NCBI GenBank assembly: GCA_934401725.1
Contig: CAKRSS010000025.1
Location: forward strand, 1-29,688
Direction: 5' to 3'
DNA length: 29,688 bases
From: an uncultured Eubacteriales bacterium
GTDB taxonomy: Bacteria; Bacillota; Clostridia; Oscillospirales; CAG-272
In this document: in pieces, positions 22,780-29,688 of the stretch
Numbering within the stretch: position 1 is the stretch's first letter
Layout: every line of letters starts with the position of its first letter
Notes under the pieces: generated by a model
Databases searched by the model: none
What the model was told of the DNA's origin: nothing
What the model saw: only the letters and a program-made list of their open reading frames with translations
Translations under genes and position numbers: made by a program

Positions 22780-24876
22780 ATGAACACAGTACCGGAATAC
22801 TTCGGAAGTCTGGTCTTTGATGACCGCGTTATGAAGGCGACACTCGCCTCCGACGTTTACGCCTCGCTCAAGAAAACAATTGATGAGGGCGCAAGTCTTG
22901 ATAACGATGTTGCCAATGCCGTCGCCTCTGCGATGAAGGACTGGGCCGTCAGCCACGGCGCAACCCACTTTACGCACTGGTTCCAGCCGCTGACCGGTAT
23001 CACCGCCGAGAAGCACGACAGCTTTATCTCGCCCGCACCCGACGGACGTGTCATAATGGAGTTCTCCGGCAAGGAGCTCATCAAGGGCGAGCCGGACGCC
23101 TCGTCCTTCCCGTCCGGCGGTCTGCGCGCAACGTTTGAGGCGCGCGGCTATACCGCCTGGGACCCCACCTCCTACGCCTTCATCAAGGACAAGACGCTCT
23201 GCATCCCGACGGCGTTCTGCTCCTACGGTGGCGAGGCGCTCGACAAAAAGACGCCCCTGCTGCGGTCCATGGAGGCGCTCAACAAGCAGGCGCTGCGCAT
23301 TCTGCGCCTGTTCGGCAACACTGACGTCAAGTGCGTGCGCACCTCTGTCGGCCCCGAGCAGGAGTATTTCCTCGTCGACCGCACCATGTATGAGCAGAGA
23401 AAGGACCTCATGTTCACCGGTCGCACGCTGTTCGGCGCAAAGCCGCCCAAGGGCCAGGAAATGGACGACCATTACTTCGGCGTCATAAAGCCCCGCGTCG
23501 CCGCCTACATGGCCGACCTCAACGAGGAGCTGTGGAAGCTCGGCGTGCTGGCCAAGACCGAGCACAACGAGGTCGCACCCGCACAGCACGAGCTGGCTCC
23601 CATCTACACCACCACCAACATCGCCACCGACCACAACCAGCTGACCATGGAGATTATGCAGAAGGTGGCGCTGCGTCACGGACTTGTCTGCCTGCTTCAT
23701 GAGAAGCCCTTCGCCGGCGTCAACGGTTCGGGCAAGCACAACAACTGGTCCATGGCGACGGATACCGGCGTCAACCTGCTCAAGCCCGGCGAGACGCCCT
23801 ACGAGAACGCGCAGTTTCTGCTGTTCCTGTGCGCCGTCATCAAGGCGGTCGACGACTATCAGGATCTTTTGCGTCTGTCCGTCGCGACGGCGGGCAACGA
23901 TCACCGTCTCGGCGCTAACGAGGCACCGCCTGCTGTCGTTTCCATGTTCCTCGGCGACGAGCTGACCGCAGTTCTCGACGCCATCGAGAACGACAAGGCG
24001 TACAGCGGCGCGCAAAAGACGGTTATGAAGCTGGGCGTGCACGTGCTGCCCAAGTTCACCCGCGACACCACCGACCGCAACCGCACCTCTCCCTTCGCCT
24101 TCACGGGCAACAAGTTTGAGTTCCGTATGCTGGGCTCGTCCAACAGCATCGCCTGCGCCAACATCATGCTAAACGCCGCCGTGGCCGAGTCGCTGCGCGT
24201 CTACGCTGACAGACTCGAGGGTGCTGAGGACTTCGAGTCCGCCCTGCACGACATGATAAAGGAGACCATCAAGGATCACAAGCGCATCATCTTCAACGGT
24301 AACGGCTACGACGACTCCTGGATTAAGGAAGCGACCGAGAAGCGCGGTCTGCTCAATCTGCGCACCACGCCCGACGCCATGCCCGCACTGCTCGAGCGCA
24401 AGAACGTCGAAATGCTGACGCGGCACAAGGTGTTCACGCCCGCCGAGATACAGTCGCGCTATGAGATTACGCTTGAGAACTACTGCAAGACGGTCAACAT
24501 CGAGGCCATGACCATGGTCGACATGGCGCGCAAGGAGATTGTGCCTGCGGTTGAAGCGTACGTTCACGAGCTTTCCGACACGCTGGTAGCCAAGAAGTCG
24601 GCCGTTCCCGGCGTCGCGGCACGCTACGAGACAACGACAATCGAGCGCCTTGCGGGTCTTATTGACGAAATCGACGCCGCCACCGCCGCGCTTGAGACCG
24701 AGATATTCAAATACAAGACCATCACCGACGTCACCGAGGCGTCGCACATGATCCGCGACGTGATTCTGCCCCGGATGGCTGAGCTGCGCGTGGTCTGCGA
24801 CGAGGCCGAGACGCTCACCGCTGAGAAATACTGGCCGTTCCCGACTTACGAGAAGCTGCTGTTCGGCGTCAGATAA
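22780..24876 (+). CDS. glnN: Glutamine synthetase, type III
   Basis: A 698-residue type III glutamine synthetase, the large-subunit class common in Bacteroidetes, Clostridia and cyanobacteria. Landmarks are THWFQPLTG near residue 70, PSGGLRATFEARGYTAWDP, SVGPEQEYFLVDRTMYEQR, AKTEHNEVAPAQHELAPI, GVNGSGKHNNWSMATDTG and RTSPFAFTGNKFEFRMLGSS. Length fits the class. AGGAG lies 8 nt before ATG 22780. It is the first gene after the two-step attenuated leader and is followed 27 bp later by amt. The locus therefore carries two structurally unrelated glutamine synthetases, one per divergent operon, apparently under the same type of RNA control. Confidence 0.97.
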   Translation: MNTVPEYFGSLVFDDRVMKATLASDVYASLKKTIDEGASLDNDVANAVASAMKDWAVSHGATHFTHWFQPLTGITAEKHDSFISPAPDGRVIMEFSGKELIKGEPDASSFPSGGLRATFEARGYTAWDPTSYAFIKDKTLCIPTAFCSYGGEALDKKTPLLRSMEALNKQALRILRLFGNTDVKCVRTSVGPEQEYFLVDRTMYEQRKDLMFTGRTLFGAKPPKGQEMDDHYFGVIKPRVAAYMADLNEELWKLGVLAKTEHNEVAPAQHELAPIYTTTNIATDHNQLTMEIMQKVALRHGLVCLLHEKPFAGVNGSGKHNNWSMATDTGVNLLKPGETPYENAQFLLFLCAVIKAVDDYQDLLRLSVATAGNDHRLGANEAPPAVVSMFLGDELTAVLDAIENDKAYSGAQKTVMKLGVHVLPKFTRDTTDRNRTSPFAFTGNKFEFRMLGSSNSIACANIMLNAAVAESLRVYADRLEGAEDFESALHDMIKETIKDHKRIIFNGNGYDDSWIKEATEKRGLLNLRTTPDAMPALLERKNVEMLTRHKVFTPAEIQSRYEITLENYCKTVNIEAMTMVDMARKEIVPAVEAYVHELSDTLVAKKSAVPGVAARYETTTIERLAGLIDEIDAATAALETEIFKYKTITDVTEASHMIRDVILPRMAELRVVCDEAETLTAEKYWPFPTYEKLLFGVR

Positions 24877-24903
24877 AATCCACTTAAAAAGGAGAACACC
24901 ACC

Positions 24904-26631
24904 ATGACATACAGTCCGATAAACACGCTCTGGGTCCTGCTCGGGACCGCGCTCGTATTTTTCATGCAGGCGGGCTTTTCGATGTGCGAGGCCGGATTTA
25001 CCCGCGCAAAGAACACCGGAAACATACTCATGAAGAACCTCATGGACTTCTGTATCGGAACGCCCTGCTTCTGGCTTATCGGCTTCGGGGTTATGTTCGG
25101 GTCGGGCACGGCGCTGTTCGGCTGGTTTGACCCGCTGATACTCAAGGATTATTCGCACATTCTGCCCGACGGCGTCCCGCTGTGGACCTACGCCATATTC
25201 CAGACTGTCTTCTGCGCCACGTCGGCGACGATAGTCTCCGGTGCTATGGCGGAGCGGACAAAGTTCAGCGCCTACTGCATCTATTCGGCGGCCATCTCGC
25301 TGTTCATCTACCCCGTCTCGGGACACTGGATATGGGGCGGCGGCTGGCTCAGCCGGCTCGGATTCCACGATTTCGCCGGTTCGACGGCGGTACATATGGT
25401 AGGCGGCATCTGTGCGCTGATCGGCGCCGCGATACTCGGCCCGCGTATCGGCAAGTACGACAAGGACGGCAAGCCGCACGCCATTCTCGGTCACAACCTG
25501 ACCGCGGCGGCGCTCGGCGTGTTCATTCTGTGGTTCTGCTGGTTCGGCTTCAACGGTGCGTCGACGGTCGGCCTTGACAGCGACGCGCTGATGGAAACCG
25601 CCGGGCGCGTATTCTTCAACACCAACCTTGCGGCGGCGGTTGCCTGCTGCACCACGCTCATCCTCACATGGCTGCGCTACAAAAAGCCCGACGTCTCGAT
25701 GACATACAACGCGGCGCTTGCCGGGCTTGTCGGAATCACGGCGGGCTGTGACGCGGTCTCACCGCTCGGCGCGGCGATAATGGGCGTGATATTCGGAGTG
25801 GTCATTGTGTTCGCCGTCGAGTTCTTCGACAAGGTCGCAAAGATAGACGACCCTGTCGGCGCGATTTCGGTGCACTGCGTCTGCGGCGCGCTCGGAACAA
25901 TACTCACCGGTCTGTTTGCGACCGGCTCGACGACCGAGGCCGGGCTGTTCTACGGCGGCGGGCTTCACCTGCTCGGCGTGCAGACGCTGGGCGTCGTGTC
26001 CGTCGCGGCCTATGTTGCCGTGATAATCACGGCGGTGTTCCTCATACTCAAGCACACCATCGGCCTGCGCGCGTCTGCGGAGGACGAAATCTCGGGACTT
26101 GACGTCTCGGAGCACGGACTTCTGACCTCGTACGCCGGGTTCTCGATGCTCCCCGATACGACGCCCGACGTTACCATCGCCGGGGCGACCGCAGCTGACG
26201 TCGCGGATGCGGCGGTGCCGGTCTGCGACGCCGTGCCGGTCCGCCGCGTGAGCGAGGTGCGTGACGATGCCGCCCCCAAGCTGACCAAGGTGCAGATAAT
26301 CTGCAAGGAGGCCAAATTCGAGGCGCTCAAGTCGGCGCTGCTCGCGCTCGGCGTCACGGGAATGACCATGTCGCACGTGCTCGGCTGCGGCGCGCAGAAG
26401 GGCAAGCCCGAATACTACCGCGGCGTTGAGGTCGAGCCGACGCTGCTGCCCAAGATACAGCTTGACATAGTTGTCAGCAAGATACCCGTCCGTTCGATAA
26501 TCGACACGGCCAAGAGCGTGCTCTACACCGGTCACATCGGCGACGGCAAGATATTTGTTTACGACGTGGAGAACGTCGTGAAAGTTCGCACCGGCGAGGA
26601 GGGCTATGACGCGCTCCAGGACGTCGAGTGA
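24904..26631 (+). CDS. amt: Ammonium channel Amt fused to a C-terminal PII domain
   Basis: A 575-residue fusion. Residues of about 1-400 are an 11-helix Amt channel with the twin-histidine pore motifs DFAGSTAVHMVGG and GAISVHCVCGALGT. After a variable linker, residues of about 459-575 are a PII signalling domain: KLTKVQIICKEAKFEALK, GCGAQKG (2-oxoglutarate/ATP glutamine), a T-loop with YYRG, LPK, TGHIGDGKIFV (B-loop) and RTGEE. The residue aligned with the uridylylation Tyr51 of enteric PII is Val510, so covalent control at that site is not expected. Separate PII normally plugs the channel when nitrogen is sufficient; here the plug is tethered. GGAG lies 9 nt before the ATG. Confidence 0.95.
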   Translation: MTYSPINTLWVLLGTALVFFMQAGFSMCEAGFTRAKNTGNILMKNLMDFCIGTPCFWLIGFGVMFGSGTALFGWFDPLILKDYSHILPDGVPLWTYAIFQTVFCATSATIVSGAMAERTKFSAYCIYSAAISLFIYPVSGHWIWGGGWLSRLGFHDFAGSTAVHMVGGICALIGAAILGPRIGKYDKDGKPHAILGHNLTAAALGVFILWFCWFGFNGASTVGLDSDALMETAGRVFFNTNLAAAVACCTTLILTWLRYKKPDVSMTYNAALAGLVGITAGCDAVSPLGAAIMGVIFGVVIVFAVEFFDKVAKIDDPVGAISVHCVCGALGTILTGLFATGSTTEAGLFYGGGLHLLGVQTLGVVSVAAYVAVIITAVFLILKHTIGLRASAEDEISGLDVSEHGLLTSYAGFSMLPDTTPDVTIAGATAADVADAAVPVCDAVPVRRVSEVRDDAAPKLTKVQIICKEAKFEALKSALLALGVTGMTMSHVLGCGAQKGKPEYYRGVEVEPTLLPKIQLDIVVSKIPVRSIIDTAKSVLYTGHIGDGKIFVYDVENVVKVRTGEEGYDALQDVE

Positions 26632-26650
26632 CTGATTCCGGAGAATTGAT

Positions 26651-28228
26651 ATGTGTTCCATAATGGGTTATTGCGGTCTGTGCGAGGACGTCGCGGGCTT
26701 TATGCAGGGCTTTGAGGCGACGGCCTCCCGCGGGCCGGACGACAGCCGGGTGGTTGATACGGGCAGGGGACTGCTCGGGTTTCACCGCCTGGCGATAATG
26801 GGGCTTACGCCCGAGGGCATGCAGCCGTTTGAGCTGGACGGCAGCTATGCCGTCTGCAATGGTGAAATATACGGATATGCTGCCCTGCGGGAGCAGCTTG
26901 CGTCCGGTTACAGCTTCCGCAGTGGCTCTGACTGCGAGATAATACTGCCGATGTACCGCAAGTACGGTGTCGACATGTTCTCCATGCTCGACGCGGAGTT
27001 TGCCATGATAATATACGACGGCGAGCACGACGAGTACATCGCCGCTCGCGACCCCATCGGCATCCGTCCGCTGTACTACGGCTACGACCGGCGCGGGGTG
27101 ATAGTGTTTGCCTCCGAGCCGAAGAATCTCACGGGACTTTGCGAGCGCATACTGCCCTTCCCGCCGGGGTATTACTACAAGGGCGGGGAGTTCGTGTGCT
27201 ACAACGATATTTCGCATGCGCGCGAGGTGTGTCGGGACGACCTCGAGACGGTCTGCCGCAACATACACGACAAGCTGGTCGCGGGTGTTGAGAAGCGGCT
27301 GGTGTCGGACGCCAAGGTGGGCTTTCTGCTCTCGGGCGGGCTGGACTCGTCGCTTGTCTGTGCGATTGCGGCCAAGTCGAGCGCCGCGCCGATACGCACC
27401 TTCGCCATCGGCATGGAGACGGACGCCATCGACCTCAAATACGCCCGTCAGGTCGCGGACTACATCGGCAGCGACCACACCGAGGTGATAATGACGCGGG
27501 CGCAGGTGCTTGATTCGCTCGAGGAGGTCATCCGCCTGCTCGGCACCTACGACATAACGACCATCCGCGCGAGCATGGGAATGTACCTTTTGTGCCGCTG
27601 GATACATCTCAACACCGACATACGCGTTCTGCTGACGGGTGAGATTTCGGACGAGCTTTTCGGCTACAAGTACACGGATTTTGCGCCGTCGGCGGAGGAA
27701 TTCCAGCGCGAGTCCGAGAAGCGCGTGCGCGAGCTGCACATGTACGACGTCCTGCGCGCCGACCGGTGCATTTCGGCGAACTCGCTTGAAGCGCGGGTGC
27801 CGTTCGGTGACCTTGATTTTGTGAAGTACGTGCTGTCCGTCGACCCGGCGAAGAAGATGAACGTTTACGGCAAGGGCAAGTATCTCCTGCGGCACGCCTT
27901 TGAGGGCGACTATCTGCCGCACGACATACTTTATCGTGAAAAGGCGGCGTTTTCCGACGCGGTCGGCCACTCTATGGTGGACTATCTCAAGGAGTACGCC
28001 GACTCTCGCTACACCGACGTTGAGTACGAGGTGCGGCGGCTGAAATACGTTCACGCGCAGCCGTTTACAAAGGAGTCGTTACTCTACCGTGAGATATTCG
28101 AGAAATACTACCCCGGTCAGTCGGAAATGGTAGTTGATTTCTGGATGCCGAACAAGAGCTGGCGCGGGTGCGACGTCAACGACCCCTCCGCCCGCGTGCT
28201 CTCAAACTACGGCGACAGCGGAAAGTAA
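26651..28228 (+). CDS. asnB: Asparagine synthetase, glutamine-hydrolysing
   Basis: A 525-residue asparagine synthetase B. Cys2 after the initiator Met (MCSIMGYCG) is the class II amidotransferase nucleophile. RGPDDSRVV, GFHRLAIMG and CNGEIYGY follow, with glutamine-binding positions in the expected order. The C-terminal synthetase domain has the PP-loop LLSGGLDSSLVCAIA, GEISDELFGYKY and LEARVPFGDLDFV. Length is close to E. coli AsnB. GGAG lies 7 nt before ATG 26651, only 19 bp after amt, so it is the last gene of the operon. It links glutamine made by the locus to asparagine formation. Confidence 0.96.
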   Translation: MCSIMGYCGLCEDVAGFMQGFEATASRGPDDSRVVDTGRGLLGFHRLAIMGLTPEGMQPFELDGSYAVCNGEIYGYAALREQLASGYSFRSGSDCEIILPMYRKYGVDMFSMLDAEFAMIIYDGEHDEYIAARDPIGIRPLYYGYDRRGVIVFASEPKNLTGLCERILPFPPGYYYKGGEFVCYNDISHAREVCRDDLETVCRNIHDKLVAGVEKRLVSDAKVGFLLSGGLDSSLVCAIAAKSSAAPIRTFAIGMETDAIDLKYARQVADYIGSDHTEVIMTRAQVLDSLEEVIRLLGTYDITTIRASMGMYLLCRWIHLNTDIRVLLTGEISDELFGYKYTDFAPSAEEFQRESEKRVRELHMYDVLRADRCISANSLEARVPFGDLDFVKYVLSVDPAKKMNVYGKGKYLLRHAFEGDYLPHDILYREKAAFSDAVGHSMVDYLKEYADSRYTDVEYEVRRLKYVHAQPFTKESLLYREIFEKYYPGQSEMVVDFWMPNKSWRGCDVNDPSARVLSNYGDSGK

Positions 28229-28320
28229 GGTTTCTGGGGCGCTGCCCCAGACCCCGCTTAAGGGTGCTTTTTGAAAAAAGCACCCTTAAGAATCCTGCAA
28301 AAACTTTCACCAAAAAGGGG
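28229..28320 (+). repeat. GGGGCGCTGCCCC-type dispersed repeat after asnB
   Basis: GGGGCGCTGCCCCAGACCCC is followed by a 16-bp perfect inverted repeat (28257-28272 and 28275-28290, CTTAAGGGTGCTTTTT) and TGCAAAAACTTTCACC. The same order occurs at about 16567-16650 and inverted at about 9490-9585. It lacks a U-tract after the long stem. A 60-bp G-rich stretch separates it from the terminator at 28387. Confidence 0.85.
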
Positions 28321-28386
28321 GAAGGAGTTTGCGGGGTGTGGGGGAGGGAGTTGGAGGTGTTTTGGAGTGGATTCGATATAAAAACG

Positions 28387-28416
28387 AAAAAAGCCTTGCA
28401 CAGCAAGGCTTTTTTG
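28387..28416. terminator. Bidirectional intrinsic terminator
   Basis: AAAAAAGCCTTGC and GCAAGGCTTTTTT form a 13-bp stem with an ACA loop, T-rich on both strands. It separates convergent asnB and the phosphotransferase gene. Confidence 0.93.
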
Positions 28417-28423
28417 TTGGGTG

Positions 28424-29284
28424 TCAGGTCAGATTTTTGAGGTGGGCTTTGGCTTTGGCGTAGTATTGTTTATAGCGCTCGGAGCCGGTTTCGTTGTATT
28501 TTACGCCGAGCATGACCCATTCGCAGTATTCGTAGAGCAGGAAGTAGTCCAGAGTGTGGCGGTAGTCGCCATAGTCGATGCCTTTTGCGCTCAGGAGGTG
28601 CTCGAAGTAGTATTCGATGGCGTAGTCTCTGTCTGCCTGCGTCATATAGAAAAAGGCGGATTCGTCTTTTTCGCAATGGGCGATCAGGCGGGCGAGCGAG
28701 GTGGGGTAGGGCAGGATGCCGGCGTACTCCCAGTCGATGATGACCGCCCGCTCCCCCGTGCACAGGACGTTAAACGGCAGAAGGTCGTCGTGGCAAAGTG
28801 TTCGCGGGATGGCGGAATACAGCTGCAAATACCGTTCATAGGCCTGCTCCAGCTCGGCGTCATTAAGGTACCGGCCGCGTTTTTGCCGTCCCGGCAGACT
28901 TATCTCGAAACCATGACCGACGGCTTGCAGATCCCGTCTTTCCCAGTACATATTCTGCAAATATATCAACGCGTCGAGGACTGCGGTCAGCGATTCACGG
29001 TCGCATTTCCGCAGGTCGTGACCCTGTATGTATTCCATGAGCAAAAACAGCTCGTTGCCGCAGCTGAGGCTTTTGTAAAAGCGCGGGACGCTGTCCCCGG
29101 CTGACGCTAAAAAGGTATTGTAGACAGTCAGCTCCTGCTCGCTCGCCTTTTTCAGGACGTAGGCGGCGTCGTTCTCCTGTATTTTCCATACGGTATAATC
29201 CGCGTCGTCCTCTTCGTGCTTAAACGCGGTTGCCTCGGACTGCTCGCCAAAGCCAAATTGCGTAAGTATTTCTTTTATGTTCAC
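28424..29284 (-). CDS. Phosphotransferase of the APH/choline-kinase family
   Basis: A 286-residue kinase-fold phosphotransferase. The N-lobe ends with LFLLMEYIQGHDL (hinge). The C-lobe has the catalytic loop CHDDLLPFNVL (Asp as base, Asn as metal ligand) and the metal-binding motif VIIDWEYAG. The family phosphorylates small molecules such as aminoglycosides, choline or sugars; the substrate cannot be told here, so it should not be read as a resistance gene. The start codon is GTG at 29284 with only a weak upstream AGG. It is monocistronic and convergent with asnB. I see no clear promoter in the short stretch before the tandem repeat. Confidence 0.85.
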   Translation of the reverse strand: MNIKEILTQFGFGEQSEATAFKHEEDDADYTVWKIQENDAAYVLKKASEQELTVYNTFLASAGDSVPRFYKSLSCGNELFLLMEYIQGHDLRKCDRESLTAVLDALIYLQNMYWERRDLQAVGHGFEISLPGRQKRGRYLNDAELEQAYERYLQLYSAIPRTLCHDDLLPFNVLCTGERAVIIDWEYAGILPYPTSLARLIAHCEKDESAFFYMTQADRDYAIEYYFEHLLSAKGIDYGDYRHTLDYFLLYEYCEWVMLGVKYNETGSERYKQYYAKAKAHLKNLT

Positions 29285-29324
29285 GTGGGAACCTGCTCTT
29301 TCTTTGGTGAGATTTGTTTTAGAG

Positions 29325-29688
29325 TTTGCGGGAGGCGTTCATTCAGCGTGCTTGGCCGGGAAACTTACAATTTGCCGGCGAAAATTGCGGGGTGCGAGTC
29401 CGTGGAGACGGACGAAAGAAGCCGTGTCGGCACGCAGTGCCGGACGCGCGGTAAGGGACTCTGAACCACAGTTTCCCGGCTGGTTTGCGGGAGACGTTCA
29501 TTCAGCGCGGTTGGCCGGGAAACTGACAATTTGCTGGCGCAAATTGCGGGGTTTGAGTCCGGGGAGACGGACGAAAGAAGCCGTGTCGGCACGCAGTGCC
29601 GGACGCGCGGAAAGGGACTCTGAACCACAGTTTCCCGGCTGGTTTGCGGGAGACGTTCATTCAGCGCGGTTGGCCGGGAAACTGACAA
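29325..29688. repeat. 159-bp tandem repeat running off the window
   Basis: Units at 29325-29483 and 29484-29642 are about 90% identical by eye, and a third (29643-29688) is cut by the window end. Each unit is rich in inverted repeats: CGGCAC/GTGCCG, GTCCG/CGGAC, AATTTGC/GCAAATT (perfect only in unit 2) and CAGTTTCCCGGC/GCCGGGAAACTG (29469-29480 with 29514-29525, across the unit junction). Because 159 is divisible by 3, a minus-strand frame stays open through the array as a 53-residue repeat, but it has no start signal or family resemblance. Confidence 0.92.

Noticed and set aside
22678..25494. Two long minus-strand frames (454 and 441 codons) over glnN and amt
   Set aside because: Antisense to genes with unmistakable family motifs.
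26474..28054. 526-codon open frame on the minus strand over asnB
   Set aside because: Antisense shadow of asnB and the end of amt; its composition is low in recognisable motifs and no start signal is seen.
28424..29284. Aminoglycoside resistance gene
   Set aside because: Only general kinase-fold motifs are present; the family has many non-resistance substrates and no resistance context is seen.
29365..29688. Repetitive 53-residue protein on the minus strand
   Set aside because: It stays open because the repeat unit is 159 bp, a multiple of 3. No start region is visible within the window and the peptide matches nothing I recognise.

Overview
The window looks like a chromosomal segment of a GC-rich member of the Clostridia (Bacillota), probably a gut-type lineage. 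The evidence is AGGAGG-type ribosome binding sites, near-perfect TTGACA/TATAAT promoters, long-form HPF, an ANTAR nitrogen regulator beside glnA, a type III glutamine synthetase, and abundant GC-rich intergenic repeats of a kind I associate with such genomes. The taxon is an inference. I saw no rRNA, tRNA, CRISPR array, transposase or phage gene.

Layout. Positions 1-1049 are a non-coding repeat island (A). Positions 1050-6467 (minus) hold a DNA-repair run, recA-recX-AAA ATPase-recG, with recG separated from the ATPase by a hairpin-rich gap. Positions 6733-8223 (plus) encode an orphan solute-binding lipoprotein, convergent with a small coiled-coil protein (8271-8549, minus). Repeat island B (8640-9595) follows, then ligA (minus), divergent from hpf (plus). 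Next come a sugar-phosphate isomerase-like gene and a dGTPase-like HD gene (plus), then pyrG (minus). Repeat island C (about 16472-17243) separates pyrG from a large nitrogen-assimilation locus, 17244-28228. The right end has a phosphotransferase gene (minus) and a 159-bp tandem repeat that runs off the window.

The nitrogen locus is the centre of interest. Two operons diverge from about 22.59 kb. The minus operon encodes a glutamate synthase split into three polypeptides (amidotransferase, ferredoxin+FMN synthase domain, GXGXG domain), a short type I glutamine synthetase and an ANTAR-domain antiterminator (NitR-like). The plus operon encodes type III glutamine synthetase, an ammonium channel fused to a PII domain, and asparagine synthetase. 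Together they cover ammonium uptake, glutamine synthesis, glutamate synthesis and asparagine synthesis.

Both operons start from consensus promoters and have intrinsic terminators in their 5' leaders. Overlapping those terminators are small hairpins with hexaloops of the ANTAR-target type (A at position 1, G at position 4): two on the plus leader and one on the minus leader. All three fit RGC[AANGRC]GUY. The simplest model is that the ANTAR protein encoded at the end of the minus operon binds these hairpins and antiterminates both operons, including its own.

The three repeat islands share one architecture, an inverted pair of composite arms around a variable core. Arms of the same island share private sequence variants. 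No protein-coding capacity is credible in them.
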